Shown here: positions 1 to 8,474 of the stretch, one piece after another
Layout: every line of letters begins with the position of its first letter
How positions within the stretch are numbered: position 1 is the stretch's first letter
DNA from: Thiomonas sp. FB-Cd
GTDB lineage: Bacteria; Pseudomonadota; Gammaproteobacteria; Burkholderiales; Burkholderiaceae_C
Direction of reading: 5' to 3'
Length of the DNA: 64,000 bases
Assembly: GCF_000733775.1 (NCBI RefSeq)
Contig: NZ_JPOE01000002.1
Location: 744,001-808,000 of the forward strand
The notes under the pieces: model-generated
Told to the model about the DNA's origin: nothing
The model's input: only the letters and a program-made list of their open reading frames with translations
The model's database searches: none
Translations under genes and position numbers: made by a program

Positions 1-798
1 GCGCCATCCGCATTTGTGATTCAAACCAGCCAAGTTCACATCATTGCGCTCACCCGTGAGCCGCCCTTCGGCGTCGACCAATTTCTTGGGTACGATGAAC
101 AGCGAAATCCCCCGCGCGCCCGGAACGTGCTTGCCATCCGCGCCGGGTATCTTGGCCAGAACCAAATGCACGATGTTCTCGGTCAAATCGTGCTCACCGG
201 CTGAGATCCACATCTTGTTGCCGAAAAGCCGATAGCGCGGACCGAGCGGGTCCGTTTCGAAGCCTTCACCGTCGGGTAACGCGCGCGTCGCGATGTCCGA
301 GAGGCTCGACCCCGCTTGCGGCTCGGACAGGCACATCGTCCCGGACCACTGTCCGCAAAACTCCCGGTGTGCGAACACGCGCTGCTGCGCAGGAGTGCCG
401 TGCACCATGAGCAAATTGGCGTTACCCACGGTCAGCAGGCCCGCCCCAATGCTGACTGAAGCCCGGGCAAAGAAAGCATTGGCAGCGGCCTCCACCGTGT
501 AGGGCAATTGCATGCCACCAAGCGCATCATCCTGCGCGGCTGCGAGCATGCCCGATTCCGCATAGGCCTTCCAGGCGTCATGCGTGGCTTTGGGCAGCAC
601 CACGCGATCGCCTTCCTGACGGGGCTCCTCCATGTCGACCAGTCGGTTGAAGGGGGCGTACTTGTCGCGAGCGATGCGTTCGCACGTATCGAGCACCTGG
701 GCGAAGGTCTCGAGGCTGTGCTCCCCGTAGCGTGGACGCTCAGTCAATGCAGCCACGTCCAGCCAGTCGTACAGGAGGAAATCAACGGTCGGACGCAT
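1..798 (-). CDS. acyl-CoA dehydrogenase, 3' part cut off by the window edge
   Basis: FAD-dependent acyl-CoA dehydrogenase that would introduce the alpha,beta double bond in acyl-CoA. 266 codons are visible from an ATG at 798; the frame runs off the left edge. The N-terminal all-alpha domain leads into the flavin-binding middle domain motif MCLSEPQAGSSLSD and the beta-domain stretch KMWISAGEHDL; the last visible residues are NHKCGWR. The family with this layout is usually about 590 aa, so roughly half is missing. It is the third gene of a leftward operon after the bifunctional hydratase/dehydrogenase and thiolase genes. No strong Shine-Dalgarno is visible before 798, so the start is a best guess. 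Chain-length specificity cannot be read from sequence. Confidence 0.9.
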   Translation of the reverse strand, partial: MRPTVDFLLYDWLDVAALTERPRYGEHSLETFAQVLDTCERIARDKYAPFNRLVDMEEPRQEGDRVVLPKATHDAWKAYAESGMLAAAQDDALGGMQLPYTVEAAANAFFARASVSIGAGLLTVGNANLLMVHGTPAQQRVFAHREFCGQWSGTMCLSEPQAGSSLSDIATRALPDGEGFETDPLGPRYRLFGNKMWISAGEHDLTENIVHLVLAKIPGADGKHVPGARGISLFIVPKKLVDAEGRLTGERNDVNLAGLNHKCGWR

Positions 799-930
799 CA
801 GGGTTGCATCGAATTGAATTGCGAGCCCCAGAGCATCGAATATGAGGGGTTCGCAAGGGCGTCGGGGCCCGGTTGCAAGAGCTGAGCGGGACCTCCGGCA
901 TCGCAATTCCCATGCATGGTCATTGCGCCC

Positions 931-2112
931 TTAGAGCACTTCAAAGAGCCCTGCCGCGCCTTGGCCGCCCCCGATGCACATGGTGACAACGACATATTTG
1001 ACACCGCGGCGCTTTCCCTCGATCAGCGCATGGCCCACAAGGCGCGCACCCGATACGCCGTAGGGATGGCCGACGGCGATCGCACCGCCGTTGACATTGA
1101 GGCGCTCGTCCGGGATGCCGAGCTTGTCACGGCAGTAGATGACTTGCACGGCGAACGCTTCATTGAGTTCCCACAGTCCGATGTCGTCAACTTTGAGCCC
1201 GGCGCGCTGCAGCAGGCGTGGTACCGCGAACACGGGGCCGATGCCCATTTCGTCTGGCTCGCAGCCGGCCACGGCAAAGCCGCGGAACGCGCCAAGGGGC
1301 TCGACGCCGCGCTGTTCAGCGAGCCGCGCGTTCATGACAACGCACGCCGAGGCGCCGTCGGAAAACTGGCTGGCGTTGCCGGCAGCAATGACGCCGCCAG
1401 GCATGGCGGGGCGAATCTTCGACACGCCTTCATAGCTCGTGTCTGCGCGAATGCCCTCGTCCGTGGCCAGCGTGACCTCGCGGGTGACCATCTGGCCAGT
1501 GACCTTGTCAGCAGCAGCGGTACGAACGGTGATGGGCACGATCTCATCAGCGAACCTGCCCGCCGCCAGCGCTTGCGCGGCTCGTTGCTGGCTGCGCGCG
1601 CCATACTCGTCCTGCTGTTGGCGTGAAATCGCGTAGCGCTTGGCTACGGCCTCTGCGGTCTGCACCATGTTCCAGTAGATGGTCGGCTTGTGCTCCACCA
1701 GCCAGGCATCACGCAACATGTGTTTGTTGGCGCGGTCATTCTGCACGCAGGAAATGGACTCGACGCCACCTGCGACCATCACTGGCACCTGATCCACGAT
1801 GACCCTGTGTGAGGCCATCGCGATTGCCTGCAGGCCTGAGGAGCAGAAACGATTCACGGTGACGCCACCGGCCGTGACCGGAAGCCCCGCACGCAGCGCG
1901 ATCTGTCTCGCAATATTGTTGCCAGTCGGGCCCTCCGGGTACGCGCAGCCCATGATGCAATCTTCCACCTCATCGGGCGCAATGCCGGCGCGTTGTACCG
2001 CGGCTTGCACGACGTGCCCGCCCAGTGTGGCGCCATGGGTCAGATTGAGGGCGCCTCGCCACGATTTGGCGAGCCCCGTACGCGCGGTGGAGACGATGAC
2101 GGCTTCGCTCAT
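931..2112 (-). CDS. acetyl-CoA acyltransferase (thiolase)
   Basis: 393-aa thiolase that cleaves 3-ketoacyl-CoA with CoA (or condenses acetyl-CoA in reverse). Catalytic residues are in place: the nucleophilic Cys90 in [10 protein letters not shown], His349 in [11 protein letters not shown] and Cys379 in TMCIGGGQG. The start at 2112 ([12 protein letters not shown]) begins exactly where thiolases usually begin; the open frame extends upstream but that extension has no family resemblance. It lies 46 bp after the multifunctional hydratase/dehydrogenase gene and before an acyl-CoA dehydrogenase, so a degradative (FadA-like) role is more likely than PHB synthesis. Specificity is inferred from context only. 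Confidence 0.95.
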   Translation of the reverse strand: MSEAVIVSTARTGLAKSWRGALNLTHGATLGGHVVQAAVQRAGIAPDEVEDCIMGCAYPEGPTGNNIARQIALRAGLPVTAGGVTVNRFCSSGLQAIAMASHRVIVDQVPVMVAGGVESISCVQNDRANKHMLRDAWLVEHKPTIYWNMVQTAEAVAKRYAISRQQQDEYGARSQQRAAQALAAGRFADEIVPITVRTAAADKVTGQMVTREVTLATDEGIRADTSYEGVSKIRPAMPGGVIAAGNASQFSDGASACVVMNARLAEQRGVEPLGAFRGFAVAGCEPDEMGIGPVFAVPRLLQRAGLKVDDIGLWELNEAFAVQVIYCRDKLGIPDERLNVNGGAIAVGHPYGVSGARLVGHALIEGKRRGVKYVVVTMCIGGGQGAAGLFEVL

Positions 2113-2158
2113 GGGGAGTTCCAGTTGAATAAGGGGGACGCATGTACGGGATGCGCGC

Positions 2159-4252
2159 TCACGCGTCGTTGAAGGACTTGCCTTGCGAGGCTCGTTCAGC
2201 CAATAGCGGCGCGGGTTGCCAGAAGTCGGCGTCTGCGCCCGGTTGGGCGGCGAACTCGCGCATGCGTCGTGCCACCATGTACAAGCCGACCGTGTCGGCG
2301 TAAAACATCGGACCGCCGCGCCAGGCGGGGAACCCGTAGCCTGCCAGGTAGACCATGTCAATATCGCTCGCACGCTGGGCGTAGCCTTCATGCAAGATGC
2401 GTGCACCCTCGTTGACCAGGGCATAGACGCAGCGTTCCACGATCTCGGCGTCGCTGATGGTGCGCGGGCTGATCCCGATCTCCTGGCGATACGCTGTGAT
2501 CAGCGCGTCGACCTCGGGATCGGGAAGCGCATCGCGCCGGCCTGGTTCATAGCGATACCAGCCGGCACCAGTCTTCTGTCCATAGCGCCCGCGCTCACAA
2601 AGGCGGTCAGCCAGGCGCGAGTATTTGACATGCGGTCTTTCCACGTAGCGGCGCTTGCGGATGGCCCATCCGATGTCGTTTCCAGCAAGATCCCCCATGC
2701 GGAACGGACCCATGGCCATGCCCCAGGCTTCAAGCGCGCGGTCCACCTGTTGGGGGCTTGCGCCCTCCTCGACCAGGAAGTTCGCCATGCGCCCGTAATG
2801 TTCCAGCATGCGGTTGCCGATGAAACCATCGCACACACCCGATACCACGGCGGTCTTGCGTATGGTCTTGGCCAATTGCATGACTGTGGCCAAGACATCC
2901 CGGGCGGTCGACTTGCCGCGCACGACCTCCAGCAGTTTCATCACATTGGCAGGGCTGAAAAAATGCAAGCCGACTACGTCCTGCGGGCGTTGCGTGAAGG
3001 CGGCGATGGCGTCGAGGTCAAGCGTCGACGTGTTGGACGCGAGGATGGCACCGGGCTTGGCCACGGCATCAAGGCGTTGAAAGACCTCACGCTTGACGTC
3101 CATGTTCTCAAAGACGGCCTCGATGACCAGGTCGCAGGTGGCCAGGCTGGAAAAATCCAGCGTGGGATGCAGCAGGCCCATGCGCGTCTCAACAGCTTCG
3201 CTTGTAAGCTTGCCCTTGCGGGCCGAGTTCTCGTAGTTCTTGCGGATGGTGGCCACGCCGCGGTCGAGTGCCTCCTGCGCCATCTCGACAAGGGTCACGG
3301 GAATGCCGGCATTCAAAAAATTCATGCTGATGCCCCCACCCATCGTCCCAGCGCCGATCACACCCACTTGGGCGATGGTGCGGGTGGGCGTGTCGGCCGG
3401 GACGTCGGCGATCTTCGAAGCAGCACGCTCGGCGAAGAAGGCATGGCGCAAGGATTGGCATTCCGGCGTGGCCATCAACATGACGAACAGGCGCCGCTCC
3501 TGCAGCATGCCCACATCGAAAGCCTTGAGCGACCCGGCCACGGCTTCGACGCACTGCAAACGGGCTGGCTCGCGGGGAAACTGGGCCTGCACCGTGGTGC
3601 GCGCGGACTGGATATACGCCTCGGCGTCCGGATGATCGACTGGCCGATCGCGCGTGCGCGGCAGAGGATGAGCCGAGGCAGCGAGCTTGCGCGCAACGTC
3701 GACACCGGCCTGTACGACGTTGTCCTCAACCACGGCGTCAAATAGCGAAGTTTGCGCCAATCGTCTGGCCGCCACGGGTTCGCCGGACACAATCATGTTC
3801 ATCGCCGTTTCCAGCCCGACCGCGCGCGGCAGACGTTGCGTGCCACCGGCTCCGGGCACCAAACCAATCTTGACCTCGGGCAATGCCACCCGAGCCTCGG
3901 CCAGCGCCACACGGCCGTGGCAGCCGAGCGCAAATTCCAGTCCCCCGCCCATGCAGGTGCCGCCGATCGCCGCTACCACGGGCTTGGTGCATGCCTCGGC
4001 AACCCCGATCACGTCCAGCAAATGCGGCGAGGCCATCGATTCTGCCTTGCCGAATTCGCGGATGTCAGCACCGCCAGAAAACACGGTCCCAGCGCCTGTG
4101 ACCACAATGCCTGCCACCGTCGGATCTGCCGCTGCGGTATCGATCGCTTCCACAAGCTGGCGCCTTTGCTGCCAGCCAAAGCCATTGACTGGCGGATTGT
4201 CGAGGGTAAGAACGACGATGTCGCCGTGGCGGGATGCGTCGACGCTGGCCAT
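2159..4252 (-). CDS. bifunctional enoyl-CoA hydratase / 3-hydroxyacyl-CoA dehydrogenase
   Basis: 697-aa monofunctional-chain fusion catalysing the two middle steps of beta-oxidation. The crotonase domain (about residues 1-190) has the oxyanion segment [15 protein letters not shown] and the two catalytic Glu residues in [10 protein letters not shown] (near 107) and [15 protein letters not shown] (near 127). The NAD-binding part starts near residue 300 with [12 protein letters not shown], and [19 protein letters not shown] carries the catalytic His. The length matches the short FadB/peroxisomal-type enzymes rather than the roughly 715-730 aa E. coli FadB. It is first gene of the leftward beta-oxidation operon; its promoter region (4253-4389) is shared with the divergent ComB-like gene and carries the GCGGAATTCCGC dyad. 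Confidence 0.95.
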   Translation of the reverse strand: MASVDASRHGDIVVLTLDNPPVNGFGWQQRRQLVEAIDTAAADPTVAGIVVTGAGTVFSGGADIREFGKAESMASPHLLDVIGVAEACTKPVVAAIGGTCMGGGLEFALGCHGRVALAEARVALPEVKIGLVPGAGGTQRLPRAVGLETAMNMIVSGEPVAARRLAQTSLFDAVVEDNVVQAGVDVARKLAASAHPLPRTRDRPVDHPDAEAYIQSARTTVQAQFPREPARLQCVEAVAGSLKAFDVGMLQERRLFVMLMATPECQSLRHAFFAERAASKIADVPADTPTRTIAQVGVIGAGTMGGGISMNFLNAGIPVTLVEMAQEALDRGVATIRKNYENSARKGKLTSEAVETRMGLLHPTLDFSSLATCDLVIEAVFENMDVKREVFQRLDAVAKPGAILASNTSTLDLDAIAAFTQRPQDVVGLHFFSPANVMKLLEVVRGKSTARDVLATVMQLAKTIRKTAVVSGVCDGFIGNRMLEHYGRMANFLVEEGASPQQVDRALEAWGMAMGPFRMGDLAGNDIGWAIRKRRYVERPHVKYSRLADRLCERGRYGQKTGAGWYRYEPGRRDALPDPEVDALITAYRQEIGISPRTISDAEIVERCVYALVNEGARILHEGYAQRASDIDMVYLAGYGFPAWRGGPMFYADTVGLYMVARRMREFAAQPGADADFWQPAPLLAERASQGKSFNDA

Positions 4253-4295
4253 GCTGTCTCCAGGGATGTGAACGGGCTTTGCAAGCTCTGCGGAT

Positions 4296-4318
4296 GCGGA
4301 ATTCCGCTATGCAGAATT
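4296..4318. promoter_or_regulatory. putative IclR-type operator in the divergent promoter
   Basis: A perfect 12-bp palindrome GCGGAATTCCGC (4296-4307) overlaps a second dyad, AATTCCGC-TAT-GCAGAATT (4300-4318, 7 of 8 pairs match). The AATTCCGC-N3-GC arrangement recurs at 6964-6982 in front of the iclR gene and the rightward acyl-CoA operon. Location between two divergent start codons is right for an operator. Assignment to the IclR protein encoded at 6028-6852 is inference. Confidence 0.6.
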
Positions 4319-4389
4319 GTGTTTTGATTATGATGGATGCTAGCCTGCTCCCGATTGCTTGTAAAGGCGCTGACGAACACGGATCCACG

Positions 4390-5115
4390 ATGCAGAAAAT
4401 CCACGTGTTGCTCACCAAGGAAGAACTCGACGACCAGCGTTTGGACGGTCGGGTCGTCATTGTGCTGGACGTGCTCTTTGCCACCACATCGGCGCTGGCC
4501 GCGCTGCAAGCAGGTGCCAGCTCGGTGATCCCTGCGCTGGACGCGGACCATGCGCGCCGCTTGGCTTCGGAGCTTGCTGTCGGAAGCGCCATCCTGAGTG
4601 GTGAACTGGATGCCGAGACCCTGCCAGGCTTTGCCCATCCGACTCCCCTGGCGCTGCTGCGCCATGAGCTGCAAGGTCGCGATCTCGTTTACAGCACCAC
4701 CAATGGCACGGTTGCGCTGCGCAAAGCATTGCCAGCGGCTCATGTTTATGCCGCCAGCTTGCGCAATGCCCGGGCCACCATCGCGCATGTGTTGCGCGAG
4801 CACGCGCGCAGCACCGTTCTGATCGTGTGTGCCGGGTCGAGCGAACAATTCAATCTGGAGGATTTCTACGGCGCGGGGCTTCTCGTATCGTGCCTGCAAC
4901 AGGCCCCCGGGCAGCGAAGCTATTCCGATGCCGCGCTTGCGGCGGCCTTCTTGCAGCAGGGCAGCGACGCCTTGCGCTGCTTGGCTGATTCGCGCGTGGG
5001 CCGCCTGATGGCCTCGCGGGGGCTTGACGCGGAAGTGCACTATGCCGCGCAAATCCACGTGGATTCGGTGGTCGCCCGTGTGGTGGATGGGCGGCTCACG
5101 CGCGTCGCCGCCTAG
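4390..5115 (+). CDS. 2-phosphosulfolactate phosphatase (ComB) family protein
   Basis: 241-aa protein from the ATG at 4390 (MQKIHVLLTKEEL). It shows the ComB family pattern: the early segment VIVLDVLFATTSALAAL, the central TLPGFAHPTP and LVYSTTNGTVAL segments, and the late CAGSSEQFNLEDFYGAG. In methanogens and a few bacteria ComB dephosphorylates phosphosulfolactate during coenzyme M synthesis. The other coenzyme M genes are not in this window, and most bacterial ComB homologues have no proven substrate. It reads divergently from the beta-oxidation operon and is followed 15 bp later by an epoxide-hydrolase-like gene. An upstream extension of the frame to 4234 lies over the operator and is unlikely to be translated. 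Confidence 0.85.
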   Translation: MQKIHVLLTKEELDDQRLDGRVVIVLDVLFATTSALAALQAGASSVIPALDADHARRLASELAVGSAILSGELDAETLPGFAHPTPLALLRHELQGRDLVYSTTNGTVALRKALPAAHVYAASLRNARATIAHVLREHARSTVLIVCAGSSEQFNLEDFYGAGLLVSCLQQAPGQRSYSDAALAAAFLQQGSDALRCLADSRVGRLMASRGLDAEVHYAAQIHVDSVVARVVDGRLTRVAA

Positions 5116-5130
5116 ACGCTGCGCCTGGCG

Positions 5131-6018
5131 ATGGATCACCATGACGTGACCTTGCCGAGTGGCGTGCGTTTGCATGCCGCAAGCGTTGGCGCAGCAGGAA
5201 AGCGACTGCTGCTGTTTGTCCACGGTTTTCCCGAATGCTGGGCCGCGTGGCAGGCGCTGCTGCACGCATTCGGGGGCGATTATTTCGCTGTGGCGCCCGA
5301 CCTCCGGGGCTATAACCTGTCGGGCAAACCGCAGGGCGTTGCCGCCTACCGCGTGCAGCCGTTGATGGACGATCTGCGCGGTCTTCTGGCACATTTCGGC
5401 TATCGGCAATGCATCCTGGTTGCCCACGATTGGGGAGGCGCTGTGGCGTGGAGCCTCGCCGTGCACCATCCGGAACTGGTTTCTCGACTGGTCATCATCA
5501 ATTCGCCCCACCCTGTTGCGTTTGCCCGCGCCCTGAGCCACGATCGGGCACAGCAGTCAGCAAGTCAGTACATGCTGCGTTTGCGTGAGCCGGACGCCGC
5601 CGCGTTGCTGTTGCGTGATGATTGCGCGCGCCTGTTGGCGCTTTTTCGGAACCCGGTGAGCGGGCTCAGCGCGCTGAGCCAGGCGCAGATCGACCTGTAT
5701 AAGCAAGCTTGGCAGATCCCCGGTGCGATGGATGCCATGCTGAACTACTACCGGGCTTCGCCGCTCATGCCGCCGACCGCGCAACGACGTGGCGCAGCTG
5801 GCTTGGAGCTCGAAGCCGGCGCGTTCATTGTGGGCATGCCCACGCTGGTGATCTGGGGCGAGCAGGACCACGCACTGTTGCCTGTGCTGCTTGATGGCCT
5901 GGAAACGGTTGTGCCTGACCTGCGGATCCAGCGGGTGCCTGACGGCTCGCACTGGGTTGTGCATGAACGCCCCGAAGTCGTCGAGGCGGCGATTCGCGGA
6001 TTCTTGGCCGAGGGGTGA
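5131..6018 (+). CDS. alpha/beta-fold hydrolase, epoxide hydrolase-like
   Basis: 295-aa alpha/beta hydrolase. It has the oxyanion-hole segment HGFPE (31-35), DLRGYN (57-62) typical of epoxide hydrolases and haloacetate dehalogenases, the nucleophile Asp100 in VAHDWGGAVAW and a C-terminal His in PDGSHWVVHERP. An aspartate nucleophile excludes an ordinary serine esterase and fits hydrolysis of an epoxide or a carbon-halogen bond. It starts 15 bp after the ComB-like gene, so the two are probably cotranscribed. The stop lies only 9 bp from the stop of the convergent iclR gene. Substrate unknown. Confidence 0.88.
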   Translation: MDHHDVTLPSGVRLHAASVGAAGKRLLLFVHGFPECWAAWQALLHAFGGDYFAVAPDLRGYNLSGKPQGVAAYRVQPLMDDLRGLLAHFGYRQCILVAHDWGGAVAWSLAVHHPELVSRLVIINSPHPVAFARALSHDRAQQSASQYMLRLREPDAAALLLRDDCARLLALFRNPVSGLSALSQAQIDLYKQAWQIPGAMDAMLNYYRASPLMPPTAQRRGAAGLELEAGAFIVGMPTLVIWGEQDHALLPVLLDGLETVVPDLRIQRVPDGSHWVVHERPEVVEAAIRGFLAEG

Positions 6019-6027
6019 AAACCTGGC

Positions 6028-6852
6028 TCAACGCGTGACCAGGCTTTCCAGCTGCCGTGCCAGCGCGATAAGGCGGGGCCGCACGTCCTGCAGCAAGAAA
6101 TCCGGGCTGAGCTGGAATGCGGGGCCTCCGCAGTTGATCGCCATCAGAGGCATGCCGCCTCCGGGGTCGATACCGATTGCAATGGCGTTGACATCGGGCT
6201 GCCAGTCGCCGAACGAACACGCGACGCCCAGGGCTCGGTAGTCCTCCAGTGCCTTGTTGATGGCGTGCTTGAGCGCAGGCCAGGCCGGCTTATCGAGTGC
6301 GGCGAGGTCCTCGAAAATGGCCGCGCGCTCGCGCTCGCTGGCCACGGCAAGGTAGGCGCGCCCCGTGGCCGTAGTGGCAATGGGGATGCGCGACCCCACG
6401 TCCAGGCTCAATGTCAAGGCGGAGGCACTGCGGCAATTTTCGACATAGATCAGCGATAAGCGGTCGCGTATGCACAATGAGACCATCGCCTTGGATACAT
6501 CGGCCAGCTCCTGCATCAGCGGCCTGGCAATCTGGCGAATGTCCATACGGGCCAGCACGGTGCTACCAAGCGACAAGGTGGCCGTACCCAGCCGGTATTT
6601 GCCGCTGTCCTCGTCCAGTGTGAGATAGCCCAGCCGCGTCAACGTATAGGTCAGGCGCGAAACCGTGGATTTTGGCAGCTTGCAGCGCTGCGCAATGTCC
6701 AGATTGCCCAGAGCCTTGTCGCGGGCGCGAAAGCTCGACAGCACCTCGAGGCCTCGCGCCAGGGCGGTGACGAACTGACGGTCGTCTTTCGATGGGCCAG
6801 TCCCCTTGCCGGTGGAAATCGTTTGGGGTGGCCTGGCGGAGTGCATGTTCAT
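6028..6852 (-). CDS. IclR-family transcriptional regulator
   Basis: 274-aa regulator. The N-terminal winged helix-turn-helix includes LDIAQRCKLPKSTVSRLTYT and is followed by the IclR effector-binding domain (LMQELADVSKAMVSLCIRDR, then TATGRAYLAVAS and a C-terminal INCGGPAFQLS). IclR proteins commonly control aromatic or acyl-CoA catabolic operons and often bind their own promoters. The gene is divergent from the acyl-CoA dehydrogenase operon that starts at 7200. The start at 6852 (MNMHSARPP) avoids a non-conserved 29-residue extension; 6846 is a second possible ATG. Confidence 0.93.
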   Translation of the reverse strand: MNMHSARPPQTISTGKGTGPSKDDRQFVTALARGLEVLSSFRARDKALGNLDIAQRCKLPKSTVSRLTYTLTRLGYLTLDEDSGKYRLGTATLSLGSTVLARMDIRQIARPLMQELADVSKAMVSLCIRDRLSLIYVENCRSASALTLSLDVGSRIPIATTATGRAYLAVASERERAAIFEDLAALDKPAWPALKHAINKALEDYRALGVACSFGDWQPDVNAIAIGIDPGGGMPLMAINCGGPAFQLSPDFLLQDVRPRLIALARQLESLVTR

Positions 6853-6955
6853 GGACGAGAGGACCAGTTGGAGATGGGCGGACCGAGTGCGGCATGAGCC
6901 GCCTGGCGTGCTTGACAGTGGGCCCTGCAAGCTTAACAATCGTCAACATAAATCA

Positions 6956-6982
6956 CGGAACGTAATTCCGCAATGCGGTTTT
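6956..6982. promoter_or_regulatory. putative IclR-type operator upstream of iclR and the acyl-CoA operon
   Basis: Two overlapping dyads: CGGAA-N5-TTCCG (6956-6970) and AATTCCGC-AAT-GCGGTTTT (6964-6982, 6 of 8 pairs match). The second shares AATTCCGC-N3-GC with the site at 4300-4318. It lies about 105 bp upstream of the iclR start and 220 bp upstream of the divergent operon start. Confidence 0.6.
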
Positions 6983-7029
6983 GCAGAAATTCGATTCTTT
7001 CAGGCTTGAGCCCTTCATTTCACATGTCT

Positions 7030-7044
7030 GCGGAACGTTTCCGC
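7030..7044. promoter_or_regulatory. perfect GCGGAA-N3-TTCCGC palindrome
   Basis: A 15-bp site with perfect 6-bp arms around CGT, 155 bp upstream of the acyl-CoA dehydrogenase start. The half-sites match those at 4296-4307 and 6956-6970. Probably a further regulator site of the same system; inference from repetition. Confidence 0.5.
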
Positions 7045-7199
7045 TGGGATGAATCCCTGCGCCTTGTTGCGCCGCTTTCCCCTGTCGAGAGCGGCATCCA
7101 GGAAGCGGCGGCGTTTTGCGCGCGCGAATCCGCGCGCAAAGTGCTCATCGTCTTTCGTCACGAGATCACCGATCCCGGCTTGTTACGGGACACAGAGCC

Positions 7200-8402
7200 A
7201 TGAACATTGACGTCATCCCTCAACACGCCGCATTTCGCAACGAGGTGCGAGCCTTTGTGTGCCAGGCCCTGCCGGCGGACATTCGCGACAAGGTGCTCCA
7301 CGGCCAGCGTCTGGGCAAGGAGGACTTCGTGCGCTGGCAGCGCATTCTGCACGCCAAGGGCTGGGGTGCACCCAACTGGCCGGCATCCTACGGAGGCACA
7401 GGCTGGGATGCAGTGCAGCAGGCCATTTTCGATGAAGAATGCGCCCAGGCCGGCGCGCCTCGGCAACTGCCTTTCGGGCTGAAAATGCTGGGGCCCGTAT
7501 TGATGCGGTTTGGCACGGAACAGCAACGCGAGGCCCTGTTGCCTGGCATCCTCAGCGGCGACGTGTGGTGGTGCCAAGGCTACTCCGAACCAGGTTCAGG
7601 ATCCGATTTGGCCTCGCTGAAGACCCGTGCCCTGCGCGAGGGGCCGGAATACGTCGTCACGGGCCAGAAAACCTGGACCACGCTTGGCCAATATGCCGAT
7701 TGGATTTTCTGCCTCGTGCGGACCGACCCTTTGGTCAAGCCCCAGCAGGGCATTTCCTTTGTGCTTATCGACATGCGCTCGCCCGGTGTGACGGTGCGCC
7801 CCATCATCACCCTGGATGGCGAGCATGAGGTCAACGAAGTGTGGTTCGATGCCGTGCGCGTGCCGGTGTCCAATCGGGTGGGCGAGGAAAACCAAGGCTG
7901 GACCATCGCCAAATTCCTGCTTGGCCATGAGCGCAGCAACATCGCCGGGGTCGGGATTGCCAAGCGTGAGCTGGTGCGACTGAAAGAGCTGAGCGCCAAG
8001 CGCGACGCGCAGGGCAAGAGCCGGCTCGACGACCCGCTATTCGCAGCGCGCGTGGCCCAGGCCGAGATCGACCTGATGGCTTTGGAAATAACCCAGCTGC
8101 GCATGTTGCAACACGCAGGGCCACCGGGCCCGGAGAGTTCCATGCTCAAGGTGCTGGGCAGCGAATTGCAGCAGCGGCTGGCCGAACTCCTGATGCATGT
8201 CTCCGGCCACCAGGCCCTGCCCTTCACTCCCGGTGCGCTCCAGGCCGAGGACTGCGCAGCGGGCTGCTGGCCGGACTACGCCAATCTTGGCACGCAATAT
8301 GCGAACTGGCGCAAGCTCTCGATCTACGGTGGTAGCAACGAGGTTCAAAAAAATATCCTGGCGCGTGCCTTGGGACTTGGTGAAGGATCCTCCCGAGGCT
8401 GA
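7200..8402 (+). CDS. acyl-CoA dehydrogenase
   Basis: 400-aa FAD-dependent acyl-CoA dehydrogenase. The middle domain has WCQGYSEPGSGSDLASLKT and GQKTWTTLGQYADW; the C-terminal FAD-contact motif is SIYGGSNEVQKNILAR. Start at ATG 7200 (MNIDVIPQHAAF) matches the normal N-terminus; the open frame extends upstream to 7116 without family resemblance. It is first gene of a five-gene rightward operon and pairs with a second, shorter acyl-CoA dehydrogenase 72 bp downstream. Such tandem pairs often act as heteromers on bulky acyl-CoA substrates such as steroid or terpenoid side chains; that link is inference. Confidence 0.94.
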   Translation: MNIDVIPQHAAFRNEVRAFVCQALPADIRDKVLHGQRLGKEDFVRWQRILHAKGWGAPNWPASYGGTGWDAVQQAIFDEECAQAGAPRQLPFGLKMLGPVLMRFGTEQQREALLPGILSGDVWWCQGYSEPGSGSDLASLKTRALREGPEYVVTGQKTWTTLGQYADWIFCLVRTDPLVKPQQGISFVLIDMRSPGVTVRPIITLDGEHEVNEVWFDAVRVPVSNRVGEENQGWTIAKFLLGHERSNIAGVGIAKRELVRLKELSAKRDAQGKSRLDDPLFAARVAQAEIDLMALEITQLRMLQHAGPPGPESSMLKVLGSELQQRLAELLMHVSGHQALPFTPGALQAEDCAAGCWPDYANLGTQYANWRKLSIYGGSNEVQKNILARALGLGEGSSRG

Positions 8403-8474
8403 GGTGCCGGCCTGCGCGCAATCGCGTTTGGGATCGTGTTGCCATGTTTTTATTTCCGACAGAGGACAGCGACT

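Larger units (their letters stand above)
6853..7199. other. intergenic regulatory region between iclR and the acyl-CoA dehydrogenase operon
   Basis: 347 bp without a supported gene. The only clear structures are the two dyad clusters annotated separately at 6956-6982 and 7030-7044. Short open frames here have no recognisable content. Confidence 0.7.

Noticed and set aside
2216..3745. Long plus-strand open frame of 509 codons
   Set aside because: It is antisense to the hydratase/dehydrogenase gene and its translation has no recognisable domain; high GC leaves such frames open.
4009..5541. Minus-strand open frame of 510 codons
   Set aside because: It overlaps the hydratase/dehydrogenase start, comB-like and hydrolase genes and has no family resemblance.
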